This document shows positions 1 through 5,118 of a stretch of DNA of 5,118 nucleotides, piece by piece (within the stretch, counting starts at the first letter, position 1; each line of letters opens with the position of its first letter). Below the pieces are notes generated by a model. The model ran no database searches and was not told the origin of the DNA. It worked only from the letters and a program-made list of their open reading frames with translations. This stretch comes from Pseudomonadales bacterium (GTDB lineage: Bacteria; Pseudomonadota; Gammaproteobacteria; Pseudomonadales; DT-91), in NCBI GenBank assembly GCA_013215025.1, contig JABSRR010000087.1, positions 5,047 to 10,164 on the forward strand, in the 5' to 3' direction. A program made the position numbers and the translations under genes.

Positions 1-1254
1 TATTTAGTACCGTCGCGAACCCATGAAGGCAAGTTTTTTGCGCTGCCGCAGTCACCGCAGTTATTTAAACAACTGTTGATGGTGGGCGGTTATGATCGCT
101 ACTATCAAATCGCGCGCTGCTTTCGCGATGAAGATTTACGGGCTGACCGTCAGCCAGAATTTACCCAGATTGATATCGAGGCCTCGTTTGTGTCGGCCGA
201 CGATATTATGGATATTGCCGAGGGCATGATCGCAAAGTTATTTAGCGATGTGTTAGATGTGCAGTTTGATAAGTTGCCACGCATGCCTTACGCCGAGGCT
301 ATTCGTCGCTTCGGTATTGACCGCCCTGACTTGCGCATTCCGCTTGAGCTAATCGATATCAAAGACTTGCTGACTGAGGTTGAGTTTAAGGTATTTTCGG
401 GTCCCGCCAATGACCCTAAGGGTCGTATTGCTGCGATTAAAGTGCCAGGTGGCGCTGAAAAACTGACGCGTAAGCAAATTGATGCCTATACCAAGTTCGT
501 CGCTATCTACGGTGCCAAAGGCCTGGCCTATATTAAAGTTAACGATAAAGATGATCTTGAGGAAGGTTTGCAATCGCCGATTGTGAAGTTTTTACCGACC
601 GAAGTACGCGCTGAGATTTTGGCGCGCACCGAAGCTGCTAACGGCGACTTGATTTTCTTTGGTGCCGATAAGGCAAAAATCGTCAACGAGTCACTGGCGG
701 CATTGCGAGTGAAGCTGGGTGAAGACCTAGACTTGATCGAGCAAGCTTGGGCTCCGCTATGGGTAGTCGATTTTCCGATGTTTGAAGAGGATGGCGAAGG
801 TCAACTTAGCTCACTTCATCACCCGTTCACCTCACCTAAATGTTCGCCCGAAGCACTGCAGGCAAACCCGGCTGATGCGCTATCAGTTGCCTATGACTTG
901 GTATTGAACGGCACTGAATTAGGTGGCGGCTCGATCCGTATTCACGATCAAACGATGCAGCAAACTGTGTTTGAGGTGCTGGGTATTAACGCTGAAGAGC
1001 AGCAGGAAAAATTCGGCTTCTTACTGGATGCGTTAAAATTTGGTGCACCACCACACGGTGGCTTGGCATTTGGTTTAGACCGTATCGTTATGTTAATGAC
1101 CGGTGCCAGCTCAATTCGCGACGTTATCGCGTTTCCTAAAACGCAAAGCGCTGCCTGTGTGATGACCGATGCGCCTGCAGCGGTTAAAAAGCATCATTTG
1201 AATGAGCTGAATATCCAACTGAAAAAGCCTGCTAAAGCACAGCTTGCGGAATAG
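1..1254 (+). CDS. aspS: Aspartyl-tRNA synthetase, 3' part (5' end outside window)
   Basis: This cytoplasmic class II synthetase charges tRNA(Asp) with aspartate using ATP. The frame is open from base 1, giving 417 residues. Aligning from memory with the roughly 590-residue E. coli enzyme, about 175 residues are missing, including the N-terminal OB-fold anticodon-binding domain. Visible landmarks, numbered by window codon, are the LPQSPQLFK segment with K23 (E. coli K198), motif 2 [18 protein letters not shown] starting at F41 with R42 (E. coli R217), the bacterial GAD insertion at about 113-245, LHHPFTSP at 272-279, GSIRIHD with aspartate-binding R313, and motif 3 GLAFGLDR ending in R361. The stop is TAG at 1252. 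A TTG at 76 and an ATG at 79 lie inside the conserved catalytic domain and are not real starts. Whether the enzyme is Asp-specific or also charges tRNA(Asn) cannot be judged, because the anticodon domain is absent. The next gene, moeB, converges on it. Confidence 0.97.
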   Translation, partial: YLVPSRTHEGKFFALPQSPQLFKQLLMVGGYDRYYQIARCFRDEDLRADRQPEFTQIDIEASFVSADDIMDIAEGMIAKLFSDVLDVQFDKLPRMPYAEAIRRFGIDRPDLRIPLELIDIKDLLTEVEFKVFSGPANDPKGRIAAIKVPGGAEKLTRKQIDAYTKFVAIYGAKGLAYIKVNDKDDLEEGLQSPIVKFLPTEVRAEILARTEAANGDLIFFGADKAKIVNESLAALRVKLGEDLDLIEQAWAPLWVVDFPMFEEDGEGQLSSLHHPFTSPKCSPEALQANPADALSVAYDLVLNGTELGGGSIRIHDQTMQQTVFEVLGINAEEQQEKFGFLLDALKFGAPPHGGLAFGLDRIVMLMTGASSIRDVIAFPKTQSAACVMTDAPAAVKKHHLNELNIQLKKPAKAQLAE

Positions 1255-1276
1255 TCAAAACAGTAAAAGCTGTCAT

Positions 1277-1408
1277 AGGCTAACACCTTGTCTATGTGGT
1301 TATGCTCTTAAAGGCTTAGCCTCTGAAGGGGTTAATTTCTCAGTGGCTTGACGTCTTATAGAAAGGCAAGCCACGTTTAGCCCCAATTATCGCTCAGCAA
1401 GTTAGCCT
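1277..1408. repeat. Long-range inverted repeat around intergenic hairpins
   Basis: AGGCTAAC at 1277-1284 is the exact reverse complement of GTTAGCCT at 1401-1408. The pair encloses the AGGCTTAGCCT element and the 1328-1384 hairpin, so an RNA from either strand could close into a branched structure. Eight bases can match by chance over this distance, and the enclosure is the only reason to note it. Confidence 0.3.
1328..1384. terminator. Candidate bidirectional terminator hairpin
   Basis: The inner stem is a perfect 8-bp match, GTGGCTTG (1343-1350) with CAAGCCAC (1367-1374), around a 16-base loop. An outer stem pairs GGGGTTAA (1328-1335) with TTAGCCCC (1377-1384) and includes one G-U pair. 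The two are joined by an asymmetric internal bulge. It lies between the ends of converging genes, where a shared terminator is expected. Neither strand shows a proper run of T after the stem, so it may be a 3' stabilising or Rho-assisting structure and not a classic intrinsic terminator. Confidence 0.4.
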
Positions 1409-1431
1409 TTGATCCCTTATGGGCTTCTTTT
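1399..1431 (+). terminator. Weak terminator candidate for aspS
   Basis: AGCC (1404-1407) can pair with GGCT (1422-1425), and AAG (1399-1401) with CTT (1427-1429). An alternative is CCC/GGG (1414-1416 with 1421-1423) around TTAT. The T-rich CTTCTTTT follows (1424-1431). The stems are short and interrupted, so this is only a possibility. Confidence 0.2.
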
Positions 1432-1450
1432 GAGGTTTCGATAATGGCAA

Positions 1451-2209
1451 TTATGGCTTTTTTCCGCTGGCGCAAATCGGACAGTCTGGATCGGGCTGTA
1501 AGCGCAGCGTGCGACATTGGTTATATTTGAGATCAAACACCAGCAGCTTGCCATAAAGGCTTTCACCATAGCCGGTCAATACTTTGATTGCTTCTAGGGC
1601 TTGCCAGCTACCGATCATGCCAACCAGCGGTGCTAATACGCCCGAGTCGCTGCAATTAAGTTGATCATCTTGCTGCGGTTGATACAGGCATTGATAGCAA
1701 GGGCTATCTGCTTGCCGAGGATCGAATACCGTTAGCTGCGCTTCGCTGCGAATTGCGGCTGCAGAAACCAGCGGTGTTTGGCTCTCGACCGAGAGCCGAT
1801 TCAATAAAAAGCGCGTGCTAAAATTATCGCTACAGTCTAACACAATATCTACAAGGCTGAGGGTCTCAGCAAGTTCGCTTTCATCTAAGCGCGCATCAAT
1901 ACAGTGACAAACACAGTCAGGGTTAATCGCGGCGATCTGCTCGGCCAGCGAATGCACTTTACTGCGGCCAATGTCTGCTGTGCCATGAGCAATTTGCCGC
2001 TGTAGGTTAGACAGTTCAACTTGATCGTCATCCACTAGCGTTAAACGACCAATCCCTGAACTGGCTAAGTACAGCGCTGCGGGGCAGCCAAGGCCACCGG
2101 CGCCAATAATTAAGGCGTGGCTCTGCTTTAAGCGCAGCTGCTTTTCAACGTCAAAATCTTCCAGCAAGATATGCCGGCTATAGCGCAGTAATTCATCATC
2201 AGTTAGCAT
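1451..2209 (-). CDS. moeB: Molybdopterin-synthase adenylyltransferase MoeB
   Basis: MoeB is an E1-like enzyme that adenylates the C-terminal glycine of MoaD with ATP, preparing it to receive sulfur for molybdopterin synthesis in the cytoplasm. The chosen 252-residue product starts MLTDDELLRYSRHILL. It shows R12, the nucleotide-binding loop GAGGLG (36-41), D60, NLQRQ with R71, K84 and the LDCSDN segment with D128. These match the ATP- and Mg-contacting positions of E. coli MoeB with an offset of two. Two CxxC pairs, C171/C174 and C243/C246, form the structural zinc site. There is no C-terminal rhodanese domain, so it is not the MoeZ/MoeBR type. ThiF is the main alternative, but the hemA-prfA-prmC-moeB order favours MoeB. 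The ATG at 2209 is preferred over a TTG at 2230 because it has a good ribosome site and matches the family's usual N-terminus. It overlaps prmC by 11 bases. Unusual: the conserved SGAAIRxEGQ reads SAAAIRSEAQ here. Confidence 0.93.
   Translation of the reverse strand: MLTDDELLRYSRHILLEDFDVEKQLRLKQSHALIIGAGGLGCPAALYLASSGIGRLTLVDDDQVELSNLQRQIAHGTADIGRSKVHSLAEQIAAINPDCVCHCIDARLDESELAETLSLVDIVLDCSDNFSTRFLLNRLSVESQTPLVSAAAIRSEAQLTVFDPRQADSPCYQCLYQPQQDDQLNCSDSGVLAPLVGMIGSWQALEAIKVLTGYGESLYGKLLVFDLKYNQCRTLRLQPDPDCPICASGKKP
1780..1797 (-). repeat. GC-rich 7-bp hairpin inside moeB
   Basis: On the coding strand GGCTCTC, the tetraloop GGTC and GAGAGCC form a perfect stem, extendable by one wobble pair and one A-T pair. 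It encodes RLSVES near residues 138-143 of MoeB. No T run follows. The function is unknown and it may be chance. Confidence 0.4.
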
Positions 2210-3044
2210 TGCCGCTCTCCCAATGACCAAAGCTAACGCGCGGATGACCAGCTAAGTCGTGCAAGGTATTAACCGCGATAAAACCGGCTTGATGCAGTAA
2301 CTGACAAACCGCTTCAGCCTGCTGATAACCGTGTTCGAAAGCGAGCAAGCCATTGTTGCGCAATACCCGACCAGCCTGCTGAATAATGCGGCGGTAATCG
2401 GCCAAACCATTTTCTTCAGCCACCAAGGCCTGTACTGGCTCATGACTTAGATCAGCTAAGTGGGGATCGTTGCTAGCAATATAAGGTGGATTAGCGACGA
2501 TCACGTCGAACTGGTTAGCGCCTATTGCATCTAACCAAGACCCCTGAATCAAATTGATATCAAGCTTTAGCTGCCGTGCATTTTGCTGCGCTGTGCTTAT
2601 CGCTGCGCTGCTGCGATCAAGCGCAACAATTTGGTCAAAGCGCCGCGCGCTTTTCAATGCCAGCGCAATCGCGCCTGAGCCTGTGCCAAGGTCTAAAATG
2701 CGGCTGCAGGCGCTGGCGTCAGAGTGCGCTAATACACATTCTATGAGGGTTTCTGTATCGGGTCGCGGGATCAATACGCTAGGGTTAACGCTTAGACGAA
2801 TATCCCAAAAGTCTTGATAGCCTAAGAGGTAAGCCAGTGGTTCGCCGTTCTGCAGCCGTGCCAGCAGGGCTGTAAACTGCTGCTGCTGTTCAGCCGTTAG
2901 GGCTTGTTCAGCATAGGCGATTAAGTAGCTTAAATCTTTATCTAAAATATGCGCTAATATTGCTCGACCATCGTGTACCGCCATATCATGCTTAAGCAGC
3001 TGCTTAGCCGACGTAATGGCAGTCGCAATGGTATGCGCAGGCAT
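2199..3044 (-). CDS. prmC: Peptide chain release factor N5-glutamine methyltransferase
   Basis: PrmC (formerly HemK) uses S-adenosylmethionine to methylate the side-chain amide of the GGQ glutamine in RF1 and RF2, which raises peptide-release activity. The 281 residues compare with 277 in E. coli. An N-terminal helical substrate-recognition domain (about 1-85) is followed by LIPRPDTETL (91-100), a Rossmann-type SAM fold with motif I ILDLGTGSGAIALAL (116-130), an acidic residue D143 after the second strand that should hold the SAM ribose, and the catalytic NPPY (185-188) that binds the target glutamine amide. The start ATG overlaps the prfA stop in TAATG, with only a weak GGGCGA-like ribosome site upstream, so coupling to prfA translation is likely. 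Its substrate RF1 is encoded just upstream. The 3' end overlaps moeB by 11 bases. Length and motifs are intact. Confidence 0.97.
   Translation of the reverse strand: MPAHTIATAITSAKQLLKHDMAVHDGRAILAHILDKDLSYLIAYAEQALTAEQQQQFTALLARLQNGEPLAYLLGYQDFWDIRLSVNPSVLIPRPDTETLIECVLAHSDASACSRILDLGTGSGAIALALKSARRFDQIVALDRSSAAISTAQQNARQLKLDINLIQGSWLDAIGANQFDVIVANPPYIASNDPHLADLSHEPVQALVAEENGLADYRRIIQQAGRVLRNNGLLAFEHGYQQAEAVCQLLHQAGFIAVNTLHDLAGHPRVSFGHWESGNAN
2217..2221 (-). promoter_or_regulatory. Ribosome binding site of moeB
   Basis: On the coding strand GGGAG lies 7 bases before the ATG at 2209, inside the last codons of prmC. This is the clearest Shine-Dalgarno match in the operon and decides the moeB start against the upstream TTG at 2230. 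Confidence 0.7.
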
Positions 3045-3046
3045 TA
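3042..3046 (-). promoter_or_regulatory. prfA/prmC stop-start overlap (TAATG)
   Basis: The prfA stop TAA (3046-3044) shares its last A with the prmC ATG (3044-3042). This arrangement normally permits a terminating ribosome to restart on the next gene, tying production of the methyltransferase to that of its substrate RF1. Confidence 0.75.
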
Positions 3047-4129
3047 CATATCGCCCATCGCCGCCAATTGGTCGGCTTGATATTCTTGTAGCAGTGGTGC
3101 GACCACAATGTCGACATCACCTTGCATAAACTCATCCAGCTTATATAAAGTCAGATTAATGCGATGGTCAGTGACCCGACCTTGGGGGAAATTATAGGTA
3201 CGAATCCGTTCAGAGCGATCGCCAGAGCCGACTAAGTTTCGGCGTTCATCCGAATGCGCCTGCGCGGCTGAGTCGGCGGCCATGCTGTTCAGCTTGGCCT
3301 GCAATAAAGACATCGCCCGCGCGCGATTTTTATGCTGCGAGCGTTCATCCTGACATTCAACCACAATACCGCTTGGAATATGGGTTAAGCGAATTGCTGA
3401 GTCAGTTTTGTTAACATGCTGACCACCGGCACCTGAGGCACGAAAGGTATCAACCCTCAGATCGGCTTTGTTAATTTCAATCGCTTCAACTTCGTCAGGT
3501 TCGGCCAGTATGGCCACGGTGCAGGCCGAGGTATGAATACGGCCCTGTGATTCGGTTTCGGGTACACGCTGCACGCGGTGAGCGCCTGATTCAAATTTCA
3601 GATTTTTATACACATTATCACCAACAACGCGGCTGATAATCTCTTTGTAACCGCCGTGTTCGCCTTCGCGGGCCGATACCACCTCAACTTTCCAGCCCTG
3701 TTTTTCTGCATAGCGCGAGTACATACGAAACAGATCGCCCGAAAAAATCGCCGCCTCGTCACCGCCGGTTCCTGCGCGCACCTCAAGAAATACATTATGC
3801 GAATCGTTAGGGTCACTCGGAATTAATAAAATCTGCAGCGCGTCTTGCTGTTCGGCAAGGCTAGCTTCAGCAGTGGCTAATTCGTCTTTACCCATGGCCT
3901 GCATATCGGGGTCGTCATCCGCCAATAATAGCTGCGCTTCGGCCATATCTTCTTCGGTTTGTAAGTAGCGTTTAAAGGCCTGCGCGACCGGCTCAAGCTC
4001 GGCATATTCTTTTGATAAATCGCGAAACTTATTTTGGTCGCTGATAATGTCGGCATCGCCCAATAAGTGAGCCACCTCATCATAGCGGTCGCTTAAGGTT
4101 TCGAGTTTTAATTTGATCGAGTCTTTCAT
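3044..4129 (-). CDS. prfA: Peptide chain release factor 1 (RF1)
   Basis: RF1 recognises UAA and UAG stop codons in the ribosomal A site and triggers hydrolysis of peptidyl-tRNA. The 361-residue product nearly equals the 360 of E. coli. It has an N-terminal helical domain (about 1-105), the conserved [12 protein letters not shown] segment (118-129), the codon-reading tripeptide in the P-x-T form (PET, 190-192) followed by [14 protein letters not shown], and the catalytic GGQ (235-237) within [16 protein letters not shown]. The P-x-T tripeptide, in place of SPF, identifies RF1 and not RF2, and there is no RF2-type programmed frameshift. Q237 is the residue expected to be methylated by the downstream prmC product. 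The ATG lies within ATGA overlapping the hemA stop. No Shine-Dalgarno sequence precedes it, and the coding strand there instead reads CTCCTCC, so initiation probably depends on ribosomes finishing hemA. Confidence 0.98.
   Translation of the reverse strand: MKDSIKLKLETLSDRYDEVAHLLGDADIISDQNKFRDLSKEYAELEPVAQAFKRYLQTEEDMAEAQLLLADDDPDMQAMGKDELATAEASLAEQQDALQILLIPSDPNDSHNVFLEVRAGTGGDEAAIFSGDLFRMYSRYAEKQGWKVEVVSAREGEHGGYKEIISRVVGDNVYKNLKFESGAHRVQRVPETESQGRIHTSACTVAILAEPDEVEAIEINKADLRVDTFRASGAGGQHVNKTDSAIRLTHIPSGIVVECQDERSQHKNRARAMSLLQAKLNSMAADSAAQAHSDERRNLVGSGDRSERIRTYNFPQGRVTDHRINLTLYKLDEFMQGDVDIVVAPLLQEYQADQLAAMGDM
4126..4129 (-). promoter_or_regulatory. hemA/prfA stop-start overlap (ATGA)
   Basis: The prfA ATG (4129-4127) and the hemA TGA (4128-4126) share bases in ATGA, a common site of termination-reinitiation. 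Because the bases upstream resemble the anti-Shine-Dalgarno (CTCCTCC, 4138-4132 on the coding strand), coupling is the most plausible way prfA is translated. Confidence 0.75.
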
Positions 4130-5118
4130 TCTGGAGGAGTCTTATTGTTATCTAGCTGTATATCAAGTAATTCGGCATAAAGCGCCAGCAGCTGCTTATC
4201 TTCACTGGCCGCTTGTTTGAGGCCAGCAGACGGTGCATGAATCAGTTTATTTGTCAGCTGCTTGCTTAGCTGTTCTAACACCTGTTCAGGGTCTTGGCCG
4301 TTGGCTAGCTGCTTAAGACTTTTATCTAAAGCCTGTTGTGCCATGCCTTCGGCTTGCTGTCGATAGGCTTTTAAGTACGGCACCGCATCGTTCATACGTT
4401 TTTCATTGAAAAAATGGGTTACGCCATCTCGAATAATCAGCTCAGCTTTGGCGGCCTCTTCTTTACGGGCCTTGCGATTCTCGTCAATGATGTCTTTCAG
4501 GTCGTCAACGGTATATAAAAACACGTCTTGCAGCTCGCCCACCTCGGGCTCAATATCGCGCGGCACGGCAATATCAATTAAAAACATAGGCCGATGCTTA
4601 CGTTGACGAATTGCGCTTTCGATCGCACCCTTACCTAAAATAGGTAAGGAGCTAGCGGTAGAGGAGATAACGATATCGGCCTCGCTAAGCTGCTCACCGA
4701 TATCGCCTAACAAAATAGCCTGAGCGCCGTATTGCTCGGCCAAGACTTTCGCGCGTGCTAGGGTTCGGTTGGCTACGATCATCTGACCAATATTCTTATC
4801 GAGAAGGTGTTTAGCAACCAGATCAATGGTTTCACCAGCGCCAATCAGTAACGCTTTGTTAGTCGATAAGTCACTGAAGATTTTCTGTGCAAGATGTACA
4901 CAGGCAAATGCAACCGACACGGGGTTCTGCCCGATTGCGGTGTCGGTGCGAACTTTTTTGGCATAGGCAAAGCAATGTTGCAGTGCGCGGTCTAACTTGC
5001 TGTGAACGGTGCCGGCTGCTTTGGCGACCGCATAGGCCGACTTCATTTGACCAAATATTTGGGGCTCGCCAAGAATCATAGAATCTAAGCCTGCCGAGAC
5101 GCGCATCATATGCGCTAG
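4126..5118 (-). CDS. hemA: Glutamyl-tRNA reductase, 3' part (5' end outside window)
   Basis: HemA reduces the glutamate on Glu-tRNA(Glu) with NADPH to glutamate-1-semialdehyde, the first committed step of tetrapyrrole synthesis by the C5 pathway. The frame stays open to the right edge ([13 protein letters not shown] at its start), giving 330 residues. Alignment from memory with the 418-residue E. coli enzyme puts the first histidine at H99 and the GLDS serine at S109, so about 96 residues are missing, including the catalytic cysteine region. An ATG at 5109 is internal, not the start. Visible are [11 protein letters not shown] (16-26), the NADPH-binding GAGETI (93-98), ANRT (116-119), ISSTAS (151-156), [13 protein letters not shown] (182-194) and the C-terminal dimerisation helix with LTNKLIHAP (288-296). 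It is the first visible gene of the operon, and its stop overlaps prfA. The usual VASGLDS reads VSAGLDS here. The N-terminal part that could carry regulatory degradation signals is not in view. Confidence 0.97.
   Translation of the reverse strand, partial: LAHMMRVSAGLDSMILGEPQIFGQMKSAYAVAKAAGTVHSKLDRALQHCFAYAKKVRTDTAIGQNPVSVAFACVHLAQKIFSDLSTNKALLIGAGETIDLVAKHLLDKNIGQMIVANRTLARAKVLAEQYGAQAILLGDIGEQLSEADIVISSTASSLPILGKGAIESAIRQRKHRPMFLIDIAVPRDIEPEVGELQDVFLYTVDDLKDIIDENRKARKEEAAKAELIIRDGVTHFFNEKRMNDAVPYLKAYRQQAEGMAQQALDKSLKQLANGQDPEQVLEQLSKQLTNKLIHAPSAGLKQAASEDKQLLALYAELLDIQLDNNKTPPE
4629..4649 (-). repeat. Perfect 9-bp hairpin inside hemA
   Basis: On the coding strand CCTTACCTA is followed by a TTT loop and TAGGTAAGG, a perfect 9-bp inverted repeat. 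It encodes part of the conserved SSLPILGKG stretch. No T run follows on either strand, so it does not look like an intrinsic terminator. It may be chance, or an mRNA structure affecting translation or decay. Confidence 0.5.

Larger units (their letters stand above)
1255..1450. other. Convergent intergenic region, no gene seen
   Basis: These 196 bases separate the stop codons of aspS (+) and moeB (-). I see no convincing coding frame and no tRNA-like or promoter-like pattern. The region holds several inverted repeats: ACAG/CTGT at 1260-1273, CATAG/CTATG at 1274-1296, AGGCTTAGCCT at 1312-1322, and a larger two-part hairpin at 1328-1384. The hexamer TTAGCC appears at 1316, 1377 and 1402 and inverted at 1278. 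The position between converging genes suggests a role in transcription termination or 3'-end protection. That role is inferred. Confidence 0.7.

Noticed and set aside
412..424. GACCC/GGGTC inverted repeat in aspS
   Set aside because: It has only five pairs, encodes the conserved NDPKGR stretch, and a competing GGGTC lies just upstream. It is most likely chance.
349..573. Antisense open frame of 74 codons within aspS
   Set aside because: It lies opposite the conserved GAD insertion of aspS and has no features of its own.
1439..1463. ATAAT/ATTAT inverted repeat with a T6 run as an aspS terminator
   Set aside because: The stem is only five A-T pairs, the T run is separated from it by GGC, and it falls in the last codons of moeB where it encodes Lys-Lys. 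It is too weak to call.
2554..2817. Open frame of 87 codons on the + strand
   Set aside because: It lies wholly inside prmC on the opposite strand and resembles no known protein. prmC motifs explain the region.
2993..3006. 14-bp perfect palindrome TAAGCAGCTGCTTA in prmC
   Set aside because: Without a loop it is a poor RNA hairpin. Similar AGCTGCTTA strings recur in hemA (near 4190 and 4310) simply because both genes use the same codons for Gln-Leu and Lys-Gln-Leu runs.
3554..3562. PET in place of the E. coli PAT in the RF1 codon-reading tripeptide
   Set aside because: The family pattern is P-x-T and the middle residue varies among bacteria, so altered stop-codon specificity is not implied.
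3598..4083. Open frames of 72 and 68 codons on the minus strand within prfA
   Set aside because: They are out-of-frame shadows of RF1, with no plausible ribosome sites or recognisable domains.
4406..5081. Short + strand open frames opposite hemA
   Set aside because: They are composition-driven shadows. The Ser/Arg-rich and Arg/Cys-rich translations are typical of antisense reading.
1..5118. A search by eye for mobile elements, CRISPR arrays, toxin-antitoxin pairs, riboswitches or tRNA genes
   Set aside because: None is visible. Apart from the 196-base gap, the window is fully occupied by conserved housekeeping genes with similar codon use.

Overview
The window carries ordinary housekeeping genes, apparently from a gammaproteobacterium. 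The clue is the tight minus-strand order hemA-prfA-prmC-moeB, which I recall from Pseudomonas and related lineages, together with protein sequences that read like gammaproteobacterial family members. Base composition looks near-balanced by eye. The exact genus cannot be named from this window.

Layout: from base 1 to 1254 on the + strand lies the 3' two-thirds of aspS (aspartyl-tRNA synthetase), whose 5' end is outside the window. A 196-base gap (1255-1450) follows that has no convincing gene but is rich in inverted repeats and probably ends both converging transcripts. From 1451 to the right edge, everything runs on the minus strand as one overlapping gene string. In transcription order this is hemA (glutamyl-tRNA reductase, 5' end cut by the right edge), prfA (peptide release factor 1), prmC (the glutamine methyltransferase that modifies release factors) and moeB (the adenylyltransferase that activates MoaD in molybdopterin synthesis).

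How the genes work together: all three junctions overlap (hemA/prfA by 4 bases as ATGA, prfA/prmC by 1 base as TAATG, prmC/moeB by 11 bases), so the genes are almost certainly co-transcribed and translationally coupled. PrmC methylates the GGQ glutamine of RF1, so enzyme and substrate are made from adjacent cistrons. HemA uses Glu-tRNA(Glu) to start tetrapyrrole synthesis, and MoeB serves molybdenum cofactor synthesis. The theme is translation plus cofactor supply. The operon promoter lies beyond the right edge.

I found no mobile element, CRISPR array, tRNA, rRNA or sign of recent transfer, and no new defence or metabolic system. The points that deserve a second look are modest: an anti-Shine-Dalgarno-like stretch where the prfA ribosome site should be, two strong hairpins inside coding sequence (hemA and moeB), a repeat-rich convergent intergenic region, and a few substitutions in otherwise conserved motifs.
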